This document shows, piece by piece, positions 45,141 to 55,704 of a stretch of 64,000 nucleotides of DNA. Under the pieces are notes generated by a model that saw only the letters and a list, made by a program, of their open reading frames with translations, had not been told where the DNA came from and did not search any database. The translations under genes and the position numbers were made by a program. This DNA comes from Thamnidium elegans (Eukaryota; Mucoromycota; Mucoromycetes; Mucorales; Mucoraceae). Position 1 is the stretch's first letter, and each line of letters opens with the position of its first letter. The stretch covers positions 1,488,001 through 1,552,000 of the forward strand of contig JAIXMG010000001.1 of assembly GCA_025201345.1 (NCBI GenBank). The letters are read 5' to 3'.

Positions 45141-46009
45141 AGTAATTCAAGACGATCTCGGGAACATATGCTATGAAAACGGGTTTGAGACATTCGCTCA
45201 ATCGTTTTATATCATAGAGGCCTCGCTTCTCAACTACTACTATGTCTATATCCTTATAGCTGCTACACTGTCTCTTAAATGTTTAGTAATTCTGTTAAAT
45301 TTTGTAGAACCACCTTAAGATTTATGTCCTTGTTCTAAACGGTATTTGACAGCTTGAAGTTAATTTTAGAATCTATTTTTTTAATAGCTTACTACAAACT
45401 AAAATAAACAATCAAACCTTTACTTGTCATTTTGAATTAATAACTTAGTTTGAGCTTCTTTTAACAAGAATTCCAAATTTTAAATTAAGAATGCTGTGGA
45501 TTGTAAAGGAGTAAAATGGTTAAATAGAGAAAAAAATGAGCTTTATAGCTGTTGTTCACTAGTTTGACAAGTATAAATAATACGTCCAGAAAAGTGGTGT
45601 AACTGTTACAAATGTTGTATAAGATTAGGAAACTAACAGTAGAAAGACGGTTTTATACAAATGTGCCCCCAAAAAAAATACAGTCAAGTGTAAGAACTGT
45701 ATTTCTCACATCCCTCTCAGATCCCTTGTTTTCTTTTTTTTTTGCAAGTATAAAGCCCCCCTCCCTTTTTTTTTTACTAAAGCAGGTTTAAACTAATGCC
45801 TAACAATTTCAGTGTTTTTTTTTATACCTTTAACACAGTAAACTTGTTCGAAAACGACAAAGGTAAAAAAAATGGGATTTCACCCTCATTTTTTGTGTCA
45901 TGCATCGATTTAAAGCCAGTGTAGTGTACCAAGTTTGTCGTTTTTTCTTTCTTTTTTTAACTTGATTGATTAGATCGTTTTCTTTTTTCTTTTCATTTTG
46001 AGAACCATC
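45141..46009. other. gene-poor stretch upstream of the rhodanese-USP gene
   Basis: A 66-codon frame at 45118-45318 begins in the repeat and runs into non-repeat DNA (GNICYENGFETFAQSF). It may be a relic, but I cannot name it. The rest is AT-rich promoter-side DNA with no other feature. Confidence 0.4.
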
Positions 46010-49000
46010 ATGTCCACTACTTCTCATAATGTACAATATAAAACCGACACTATAGTTCAACCTACTTCGACTACTGCCGAATTAAGAAAAAGAGCATGGG
46101 TTAATAAAGCAGAAATAGAGTTATACAACATTCAAGCGTGGGTCAACTTAGTTTACAAGTCTTACGAACAAGTAATGAATATAAACTATTCTTTTTTTTT
46201 TTTTTTTTTGTAAACTAATTTAACTTAGGGAGATTATGCTTTATTTTGTAACGACTTAGAAAATACATATGTTTCCTACATGAGAGGCAGCAGGTAAACT
46301 ATCTAGTAAAACTTTACCAGGGGAAAAAAAAAAGAGGGAAACTCATAATAGTTAATTAGCATCATGGTGGAAATAATAAAATTCCACTCCAAATATAATG
46401 ACATTAGAAGTGATTATGTTTATTTACAATTAAAACAGGTAAATTATATCTCTAGAAATAAACTCTAGTTTTAATAACATTTATGTAGAGAACGAACCTA
46501 GAAATTATTCCTTTATTAAAAGACTTGGCAGTTAAAATAGAAAACTGGTATAGAATGTCAAGGCAGATTAATAATACACATTTTAATGTGAATCCTATAA
46601 GTCCAACAACGACGTCTGCCGCTTCGTATTCTTATAGGCCGAGTCACGATCCACTCAATTTCCCTCATTATACATTAAATTATAACAATACACCTCCTTT
46701 AATATCGAACCCTACGCCATCCTCACCAATAACAGCAACAAGATCATCATCTTTAACCAATAACGTAACAGATAATAAAAAGATACCGTTACCTAATTGG
46801 ACAAACAATGTATTTCCTAATCGTCTAGTAACTGAGCCCAACGAATTAGCTAAATGGATTACAGCAAGCGATAATCCACCTAGTATATTGCTAATAGATA
46901 TTCGACCGAGAGAAATATTTAAAAATGGGTGTATTATGCATAAATGGATTATGCAAATTGATCCCATCGTTCTTCAAAAAGAGTAAGTTCTATTATTACT
47001 GTTATTTATTACATAGAATATTAAAATACCTGTAGTTTATCCAAAGTTCAAGATTCTTTATTACAAAACCCAACGACTGAACAAATGTATTTTTCGGAAA
47101 GAGCTAGATTTGATTTGATTGTGTATTATGATCAAAACTCAAAAAAATTAGAAACTGCACATGCTCCAATATTACGTATGAAAAGCTTATTAGAGTCATA
47201 CCAGTTAAAAAGACCCCCCATGATGCTAATGGGTGGTTTTGATACTTGGTTAGCATATGTAGGAGAAGTAGGTGTATATAAGTTCTCTTCAAACAAAGAA
47301 AAGAAACATTGGTTCAAAAGTAATAACGATCAGCATGAGCATCGTACGTTATACGACTATGTAAGCTACTTACATTTCATAAATATATATATATACTTTA
47401 GGCTCACATAGTTTTTTTTTTTTAGTTTGCAGGAAAGTCTTATCAACCAACAACTCATCAATATTTACCTATATCTATACCTCAACCTTCTTTACCAACT
47501 GCCCCTAGAAAAGAATCGCTTACGACTCGATATCCTGAAATGGTTTCACCTACTAGTGAGAATACGTTTCCTTTGGTTCAACTTCAATCCCCTCAAATTT
47601 TAAAACAACAAGATTTACGTCCTATCCCACCTTCTTATCCAAAACTTCATAGACGTAGAACATTTATTGATAACCCGTTTAACGGGTTTACAACAACAAC
47701 TAGTAAATTATATGATGTTCCGCCTATGTCTGCACCAAAGCATAAACCTTCTTCTACATCAACTAGTAATATACCACTACAACGACCCTCTTCCACCGAA
47801 TCGATCGTACCTATTAATAGGCCATTGACTTTAACAGACTATCACCATGTGTCTACAAATAATATCCACTCTAGCCCTATGACGAGTTCTTATTCTCAAT
47901 TAGGGACTGTTGTAGCAATGGGAACAACTGGGTTAAAAAATCTAGGAAATACTTGTTATATGAATTCAATTATACAATGTCTAAGCGGAACAACACCACT
48001 CGCAAGATATTTTATATGTAAATGCTTCTTTTTTTTTAACATATATATATATACGTAAAACTAACATTTAATAATTTTATTTGTGTAGCGGGTGTATTTA
48101 AACAACATATTAATAAACAAAATAATAAAGTCGGCACAGGAGGAATAATGACGGAGAGTTTTGCGGAATTACTAAGGGTGATGTGGAGCGAAAGTTATAA
48201 TTTTATTTCCCCCATGACATTTCGAGAATCACTGATCAGATTTGCTCCAAGGTTCTCGGGCACCGATCAGCAAGATTCACAGGAGTTTTTGCTATTTATT
48301 TTGGATGGCTTGCATGAAGATCTTAACTCGGCCGCATTTGGGAAACAAATAAGTAACAAGTTTTCATTGGTAGATGAACCAGCGTTTGAAAAGCTGCCTA
48401 CTTGGCAAGCAAGTGCTTTAGCTTGGGAAAAGTATTTGCACAGCAATTCTAGCATTATTGTCAGTTTATTTCAAGGACAGTATAGAAGTAAATTGACATG
48501 TTTATCGTGTAAACAGGTATGATATCATTTTACCACTTGCAAAAAAAAAAAAAAAAAAAAAAACTCTATTTTTCTCATCTTTCTATTTATTATATTTAGA
48601 CATCTACTACTTATAGTGCATTTATGTCATTATCATTACCTATTCCAGCAAAAAAGTTAAGAATCACGAGTATGACTTTACACCAATGTTTAGATTACTT
48701 TGTAAAAGAAGAAGTACTAGATAAAGAAGACGCCTGGAAATGTCCTCAATGTAAAAAGAAGAGGAAGGCACTAAAGCAACTTACTTTGACTAAATTACCT
48801 GATATACTATTGATTCACTTAAAGCGATTCTCTATTGATGGATTATTTAGGAACAAATTAGATACAATGGTGAAATGCCCAATAAGGTACGGTATTCTAA
48901 CATTCTTATTTACTATAACTTACCTTTATCTCCCCCCTTCCCCCACCCACCCACCCTCCTTTTTTTTTATGTGCTTTAGGAGCCTAGATTTATCGGGTTA

Positions 49001-49494
49001 TGTTCCGATGTCTATAACCCCTTCTCCACCACAAGATCGCCCTTCCTTCATTTATAACCTTTTTGCCGTCTCAGTAAGTAGAAGATCGAAATTTCCTTCT
49101 TTATTTAAAAAAATCTCGATTCAACACGTTCTCTTTTTTTTTTTTTTTTTTCACGCACTAACCAGACTTGTACCGAATAGAATCATTATGGATCATTAAC
49201 GGGTGGTCATTGTAAGTGCACATAAAAAAATAATAATAATATGTCATCGCTCATCCCCCCCCCTTTTTTTTTCAGACACGGCGTGTGTTAGAGATGGCTA
49301 CACTGACAAGTGGCATTATTTTGATGATAGTCGGTTTTCTCTATGTGATGAAAACAAAGTCGTGGTAAAAATATGCTAATTATACTTTATAATTATTCTC
49401 CTTTTTAACAGTTTTCTATTTTTACACACTTTTACTTATTATATAGACGAAAGCCGCTTATAATTTATTCTATGTTAGATCCAAAGTGAAGTAG
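46010..49494 (+). CDS. Ubiquitin-specific protease with rhodanese domain (Doa4/USP8-like)
   Basis: Twelve exons (46010-46171, 46229-46293, 46360-46438, 46489-46982, 47036-47360, 47426-48017, 48089-48516, 48600-48886, 48980-49073, 49181-49211, 49276-49364, 49447-49494) give 897 residues. An N-terminal helical USP8-like domain ([20 protein letters not shown]) comes first. A rhodanese-like domain ([13 protein letters not shown] to [18 protein letters not shown]) follows, with no catalytic Cys ([10 protein letters not shown]), then a Ser/Pro linker. The USP domain has Cys box [20 protein letters not shown] (about Cys552), [20 protein letters not shown], zinc pairs CLSC and CPQC, and a His box completed only by splicing ([29 protein letters not shown]). 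Doa4/USP8 relatives recycle ubiquitin from endosomal cargo at ESCRT-III sites. Confidence 0.92.
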
Positions 49495-49815
49495 ATATTT
49501 TTATTTTATTTTTTTATTATTTATTTTTAAAAATCACAATAAAATAAAAGAAAAATGAATGTAATTCAAGAAGCGTACGCGTCAATTGCCTACGCGTACA
49601 CAAACAAAAACTTGTACAAAATGAAATGATAAATAAAAAGAAAGGATTAAAAAAAAAAAAAGGAAGTAAAATATATGTATAAAAAAAAAAGGCATAAAGA
49701 AAAAAAAAAGTGAGGGAAATGCAATATGTATATTATAAAGTGAAAGGCATAAGAACGGGGTGAATTAAAGCAATAAAAATAATAATTGGGTATTGCTATG
49801 TAGGCAAATAATTTC

Positions 49816-49825
49816 TGTGTGTGAA

Positions 49826-49857
<32 letters not shown>

Positions 49858-49863
49858 TGTGTG
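49816..49863. repeat. GT microsatellite
   Basis: About 20 GT dinucleotides with two GAAT interruptions. Confidence 0.8.
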
Positions 49864-49940
49864 CAATGTAAAATGATGGAATATGTAATATTAGAATCGG
49901 TGCAAGTGCAAAAACGTAGGATACTGTGATGGATTTCTTG

Positions 49941-49946
<6 letters not shown>

Positions 49947-49974
<28 letters not shown>
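49947..49974. repeat. GA microsatellite
   Basis: About 14 GA dinucleotides directly beyond the homeobox gene's stop codon, in its 3' untranslated region. Confidence 0.8.
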
Positions 49975-49978
49975 TAAA

Positions 49979-51179
49979 TTAGATCATAGATGATGATGCG
50001 TCAGAAGACATTATTAAGTCTAAACAAGAGTCATAGTAGTTTCCATCAACAGAAGAGACAGGTGAACCAGTAGAAAGCATAGGTGTCAATTGTTGAGACA
50101 TTGGTGAATAGTTTAAATTTGAGTAAAAATCCATGCTGGATGTTACAGGTGTACCATTCCATTTAGGTGTATTACATTCACTATTGTTGTTTGTTAAAGT
50201 AGACTTCATGATTGGATAAGGTTGTACGAAACGATTGGTTGAAAGTAATAAATCTTCTGTCATGCGTCTGTTATTATTTTCGATCTAATTAAAATAATAA
50301 TAAAGTAAGTTACATGTATTATAAATCATTCGCCTGGTATATTAAACTTACATGATAGTTGTTCATTGTAGACCAAGAGTCAGAATCTTCTTGAGATAAT
50401 TTAGAACCGAGAGCAGGGCAAGATTTTCTTCTCCATTCTTCTGAACTCATGATGGGTGACGAAGAGAAATCAAAGTCATCAGAACTATCAATAACTGGAG
50501 CGAGTGGATGAATAGGTAATTTAAGCCATTCATCAATTTTGACAGAAGAAGATTGTTGTTGGTCCAATAATAAATTATTGTTGTCAGTGTTTGAATCAAG
50601 CATACAAGATGCAGCAGCTACGTTAGCAATTGATCTTGCACTATTATCCCAAGCTTTGAGATTGTTAAAGAATTGTGAGAAAAGAACGGGAGAGTCTTGT
50701 TGTTGCTGTTGATGATGATGATGTTGATGTTGATGTTGGTGCTGTTGATGTTGTTGTTGTTGAATTTGGTGGTCTTCTTGTTGACCTTCACCAGATTTGC
50801 GTCTTTGAAGCTTGGCTTTGGCTCTTCTGTTTTGGAACCAAATTTGTACACCACGAGGTGTCATATCTAACTTCTGAGCAAGTATACGACGAACTGTGGC
50901 ATTGGGCTTAGGGTTCTCTAAAAAGGATTTTTCAAGAACCTTTAATTGAGCACGAGAAGTACGTCTGCGGTGCTTAATTTCGAAAGGATTGTAAAATGTT
51001 GGTCTAAAATCGCTTGAATTAGTGCCTTCCATCATAGGATAACCCATCATATAAGCGTTTTCATCTTCTTGGTCAATAAGTTTATTGGACATAGTGTTGT
51101 TATGGTGATAATATCCGTTGTTAATTGGGACAACGGTAAATGATTGTTCAAAAGGTTGCATTAACATTTCAGGTGACAT
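49979..51179 (-). CDS. Homeodomain transcription factor (Pho2-like)
   Basis: Two exons (51179-50352, 50284-49979) encode 377 residues. A homeodomain lies at about residues 69-128: KHRRRTSRAQLKVLEKSFLE, TVRRILAQKLDMTPRGVQIW and the recognition helix end WFQNRRAKAKLQRRK, with the canonical W-F-x-N-x-R core. This is the Pho2/Yox1-type fungal homeodomain class. After it comes a Gln/His run, then Ser/Asp-rich segments including DSSDDFDFSSSPIMSSEEWR, possibly an activation region. The target genes are unknown. The long poly-T tract (51298-51330) lies about 120 bp upstream of the start on this strand. Confidence 0.9.
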
Positions 51180-51294
51180 AATAATGAAGAAAAGTAGTAA
51201 AGAGTAAAAAAGTAAATTGTATTTTTTTTATTTTCATTTTAAAAATATTGTTGTATTTATATACATTAATTGATCTCATAATAGTAAATAGAGG

Positions 51295-51297
<3 letters not shown>

Positions 51298-51330
<33 letters not shown>
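51298..51330. repeat. poly-T (poly-A on the gene strand) tract
   Basis: 33 consecutive T upstream of the homeobox gene, a likely nucleosome-depleted promoter element. Confidence 0.7.
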
Positions 51331-51335
<5 letters not shown>

Positions 51336-53217
51336 GGGGATAAAAATAAATAAATATATATAAATACGTATAAACGTCTAAGTGTATTAAACATATATGC
51401 ATTTAAAAAAAATAAAAGAATAAAAAATAAACTCAAGAGAAAAAAAAGAGTAGGGGTAAAAAATTCCACAGAAAGGAGAAAATAAGGGGATTGCGTTTGA
51501 TATACGGCGGGATAGAACTTTATAAAATAAATTATTACACGAGAATAATATAACAAGACACACGCGTATACACGTTTTGTATATTAAAAAAGCCCTTTCA
51601 TTTCAGGTCTCGAAGATTTCCCTAAAACACTGCAAAACCGCACAAGAAAAAAAAAAGGGCTTTGCAACAAATTTGGAAGGCACAATGACAACGAGGGGGG
51701 TGAGAATAATTATTATTTGTAAGAAGGAGAAAGAAACAAATATATGTACTGTCAGGTATGCCTATAGTTTTTTATTTTTTAGAAACCAATAAAGGGATAT
51801 TTTACTGAGTATATGATACTAAGGAGTCCCGAAAGAAATAAGAAAGGGGAAAGGCAAGACGATACTGTATAATATTCTTAGTAATAATAATATAAAAAAA
51901 ATAGGCCTATTAACCTTCTATATAATTTATACATTTATATCGGCTTTAAAGTACTGTCAGCACCATGCATATCCCGCTCAAAATATTTCGGTACTGATAA
52001 ACTACCTTTTTTTTTATTTATTTACTAGGGGAATATAGCTTTATCATTATTACTATCATACTTTACACTTTTCATGTTAGTTTCTAATTAAAATGCCAAT
52101 AAAGCTTATTGTCTTGATTTATTACTCGAATTTATGATTATTATTCTTACTTTATTCATTTTCTCTCTCCTTTTCTCCCTCTCTATTTCATCCAAAAAAA
52201 TAAATAAAAAATAATTTAATATGATGATGTGATGTGATGTTTATATGCATTATATCCCTATGTCAACACATTCCTGGGATATATAAGGGAAGCACGAGCG
52301 CACTCATCTTATTATTCACTTGCCTATATTATACATATAAATGATGATATTATAAAACCGTATATTTATTAAATACAGATAAATACGTAAAAGGAGATAC
52401 AACATCATTACTTTCTTTTTTTAAAAAAAAGTTTCCGTCTAAACAAAATAAATAAATAAATATAAACAAAAATAAAAAGATAAACTATAAAGTATAAACT
52501 ATTATTATGATCAATTTACTTGAATGTTGTATTGTACACAACAAGAAGCAACGAGAATGGTTATTAACCTATTTAACATGGTTGATTGAAATAAAAGGAG
52601 ACTAATATAACAGTGTCTTTAGTCATATTTCATGTCTCACATCAATTAAAGCGAAAAAAGGGATGAATTTGTATATATTAGTACACACATCGTGGCTTGC
52701 TCTCTCCTGAGTACTCTTGTATATTGTTTCGTTAAGAAAAAAAAATGTAGGTTTTGCCACTATTCTGAAATATCATAAAATAATGCATAATAAAACTTTA
52801 TCGTGTCACCTAATTTTATAAGTTTCGCCCGAATTCTTCTACAACCTTCTTGTCCTACACTTTACTTTATGCATATAGTGCATAATACATAGAGTTTATA
52901 TCTTTACTAACTAATCATAGAAAAAAATAATGTAATGTATCCTCTTTTTTTTTTTTTTCTTAATTCTTTTTTTTTTTTTTTTGTACCCTGAAATTAGATA
53001 CAAAAGGATCATCTCGTGCAATCAGTGTATATACACTAAATAAGGGGGTTAGAACGGATTATAAAATAAACACTAAACAGTAAAATGATACCATACAAGT
53101 CGAAGCAACGTATTACGGGGTTATCTATTTTTTTTATTTTTTTTTACCGCGAAAATAAAAATATCATTTCGATCGTGTGTGACCATATTTAATTTTTGTT
53201 TTTTTGTTTTCCCTTTT
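51331..53217. other. gene-poor stretch between homeobox gene and SEN2
   Basis: Nearly 2 kb of AT-rich DNA with AAATA and T-rich tracts. No open frame with family resemblance. I see no RNA gene. Confidence 0.5.
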
Positions 53218-54214
53218 ATGAACAAATCCTTTAAAAGTAAAAAGGTACTGACACCTTTACCGGTGAACATTTATAACGGTAATAGATTATTACATAGTCT
53301 ATATGAGTTTTATTATTCTATTTTCAAGAGCCAACCACAAATAACGGGAACTTTTTTGGAATTTGGTAGATTTGTCTGGATTCATGATCAATCATCCATT
53401 ACTAAACTTCATCAGTCAGGGTCTTTTGGTAAAGGAGACTTATCAAGGAGTGATCCTACATGGCTTGAAAGAAATATTCAGCAAAACAAAGCATCGTTAG
53501 AAGAAATTACAGTAGAAAGAAGAAGAAGAAGAAGAGGAAAAAATCAAGTTGATAATCAAAATCTAATGAAACCTGACCAAGTATTGGCCTTGACAAATTA
53601 CAGTAACGTTGAAAGTTTTCAATTAGATTTATATGAAGCATTTTTTCTAGTTTACGCATTAAATTCATTAAGGATTAAAAGTACTAATCAGGTAATAACT
53701 ATGGACCCTTTATTTTAAATGTACATTTATTAAATCTTTTTATAGAAATCAATATTATCCATTGATGACTGTTGGTTATTGTTTCGTAAGGCAGATGATT
53801 CATTTCATGTAAATTATGTGGTATATCATTTTTACAGAAGTCTGGGCTGGGTACCAAAAAATGGTTCAAAATTTGGCGTAGATTTTGGTAATATATATAT
53901 ATATATATATATATATGCATTCATACGTGTGTATTTACTAATCGATAAATATGTACGTAATAGTCTTGTATCAATCTGGGCCAGCTTTTAAACACGCTGA
54001 ATTTGCCGCTATCGTTTTACCATTATATCAAGATAAAATTGAAGAAAGAAAAAGTTGGCTTTGGTTATTACGATTAAACCGTATTTGTTCTCAAGTTAAA
54101 AAGACGCTTATATTATGTTACGTGAATGTTCCGCATGATATCAATAGTTTAAACGATTATTCGATTAGGCAAGTCGTTTATAAACGTTGGTCACCACAAA
54201 AAAACAGAGAATAA
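53218..54214 (+). CDS. SEN2: tRNA-splicing endonuclease catalytic subunit Sen2
   Basis: Three exons (53218-53691, 53746-53887, 53964-54214) give 288 residues, short for the family. Conserved parts are [24 protein letters not shown] helices before intron 1, then [39 protein letters not shown] and the catalytic triad: Tyr208 in LYQSGP, His216 in FKHAEF and a Lys (251 or 252) in [12 protein letters not shown]. Sen2 cuts the 5' splice site of intron-containing pre-tRNAs within the Sen2-Sen15-Sen34-Sen54 complex. The N-terminal insertion with RRRRRRGK is basic and may contact RNA. No upstream in-frame ATG exists. The next gene starts 127 bp downstream on the same strand. Confidence 0.93.
53891..53918. 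repeat. TA microsatellite in SEN2 intron 2
   Basis: About 13 TA dinucleotides directly after the splice donor. Similar TA tracts fill introns at 2496-2515 and 55023-55051. Confidence 0.7.
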
Positions 54215-54341
54215 ATAAAAAGTTCGGACCGGACAAATTTCATGCGAAATTAAATAAGTTTTTTTTAAAGACATCCATGATATCCATTTTACTTTCAACC
54301 TTTTGGAATAGGCCATCCATCGCATTTTTTTTAAAATAGTT

Positions 54342-54683
54342 ATGTCCACCTACTCTCAAAACCTTTTCGCTGTCCTTAGCGAGAGTGGTGACGTTCGTCC
54401 TGAACCTGTTGCCGCTCCCAAGGAAGAAAAAAAGGTCGAACCCAAATCCGATAAAAAGCGTTCTGCCAAGTCTGCTGCAGGTGGTGGTAAATAATTCCCT
54501 TTGTTTTTTTTTTCACATTGCAGTAATATACATATATAAAAATAAAATAAAAAGGAAAAAAAAAAAAGAGAGGGAGGGAAAGAGAGAAAAAAAAAAAACG
54601 AAATAAATAAAAAACGAAAGAGAAAAGAGAAAAGAGTCTGACTAGCAAAAAAAAGAAACTCAACTTAAATAGTCTTTTTTTTT

Positions 54684-54721
<38 letters not shown>

Positions 54722-55020
54722 AACATACACTTGTGAATTTAGACTCAATGTATTCATTCTTTTCAACTGTCAACTAATCGTAAACTTCTATATAGCTACT
54801 CGCGAAGTTCCTCAACATAAGCGCGAAAGTGGTCACCATAAGACTGAAAGTCGTGCTCGCCGTCAGTTGGACCGTCACAGTGGCACCGGCATCGTGTAAG
54901 TGATTATATGTACGGGACTTTTATCAACTCTAGCTGATTTATTATTATTAATGCAAAATAGCGATACCGAAAAGAAGGTAAACCAAGGCTGGGGTCATCC
55001 TGGAACTGCCGAATATGAAG

Positions 55021-55054
<34 letters not shown>

Positions 55055-55618
55055 AATAATAATAATAAACTCATGCATATCTTTAGTGCCAAGGATCCTT
55101 TTGATCCTGCTGATCCCGATGCACCTGAGAAAGACGCAACAGCTCCAGTTGAAGAAGAAGAACAAGTCAAGACCCTTGACGAATACTTGGCTGAAAAGGC
55201 CAACAAGTCTTTAAAGGTTTCCCTTCCTGAAGCTCGTAAAGCTAACGATGCTGATGAATCTGCTTTTAAGGGTGTTGTTGCTCTTACCAAGCAAGAAGAA
55301 GTTGATTTTTATGCTCCCAAGGAAACTAAGCCAACCAAGAAGGCTACCGAAAAATCTCGTAACCAAAAGGTTTTAGTTGATATTGAACAACGTTTTGAAG
55401 ATAAGTCTAGTCGTGATGACACTCGTGGTGGACGTGGTGGACGTGGTGGTAGTCGCGGTGGTCGTGGCGTGCGTGGTGCTCGTGGCGGTCGCGGTGATCG
55501 TGATGGTCGTGATAGCAATTCTCGTCGCGGTGGTAACAACAACAGCCGTAAGGAATCTACCAAGTCTCCCGCTGTTAACATCCAAGACACTGTTTCTTTC
55601 CCCTCTCTTGGTGCTTAA
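54342..55618 (+). CDS. SERBP1/Stm1-type ribosome-associated RNA-binding protein
   Basis: Four exons (54342-54486, 54796-54895, 54962-55021, 55087-55618) encode 278 residues. The N terminus (MSTYSQNLFAVLSESGDVRP) and the motif RRQLDRHSGTGIVDTEKKVN followed by QGWG are hallmarks of the HABP4/SERBP1/Stm1 family, which binds and clamps idle 80S ribosomes. The middle carries KTLDEYLAEKAN. The C-terminal part is an RGG region (GGRGGRGGSRGGRGVRGARG) ending in SFPSLGA. The protein is expected to be cytoplasmic and abundant; its codons are highly biased. The 310-bp first intron is the longest in the window. The 127-bp gap to SEN2 must contain its promoter, unless the two are co-transcribed. Confidence 0.92.
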
Positions 55619-55704
55619 AGTTTCTTGACGATTTGCGGGAAAAAAAAAATAAATAATAAATGGCCCTTTTTTTATGTTTGTTGGTAATATTTTTTTTTTT
55701 TTTA

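Larger units (their letters stand above)
49495..49978. other. convergent intergenic region with microsatellites
   Basis: 3' flanks of the USP gene and the homeobox gene. Holds a GT microsatellite (49816-49863) and a GA microsatellite (49947-49974) that ends 4 bp from the homeobox stop codon. Confidence 0.55.

Noticed and set aside
55309..55628. Arg/Pro-rich and Val-rich frames over the RGG region
   Set aside because: Byproducts of the GGN/CGT repeats coding the SERBP1-type RGG tail.
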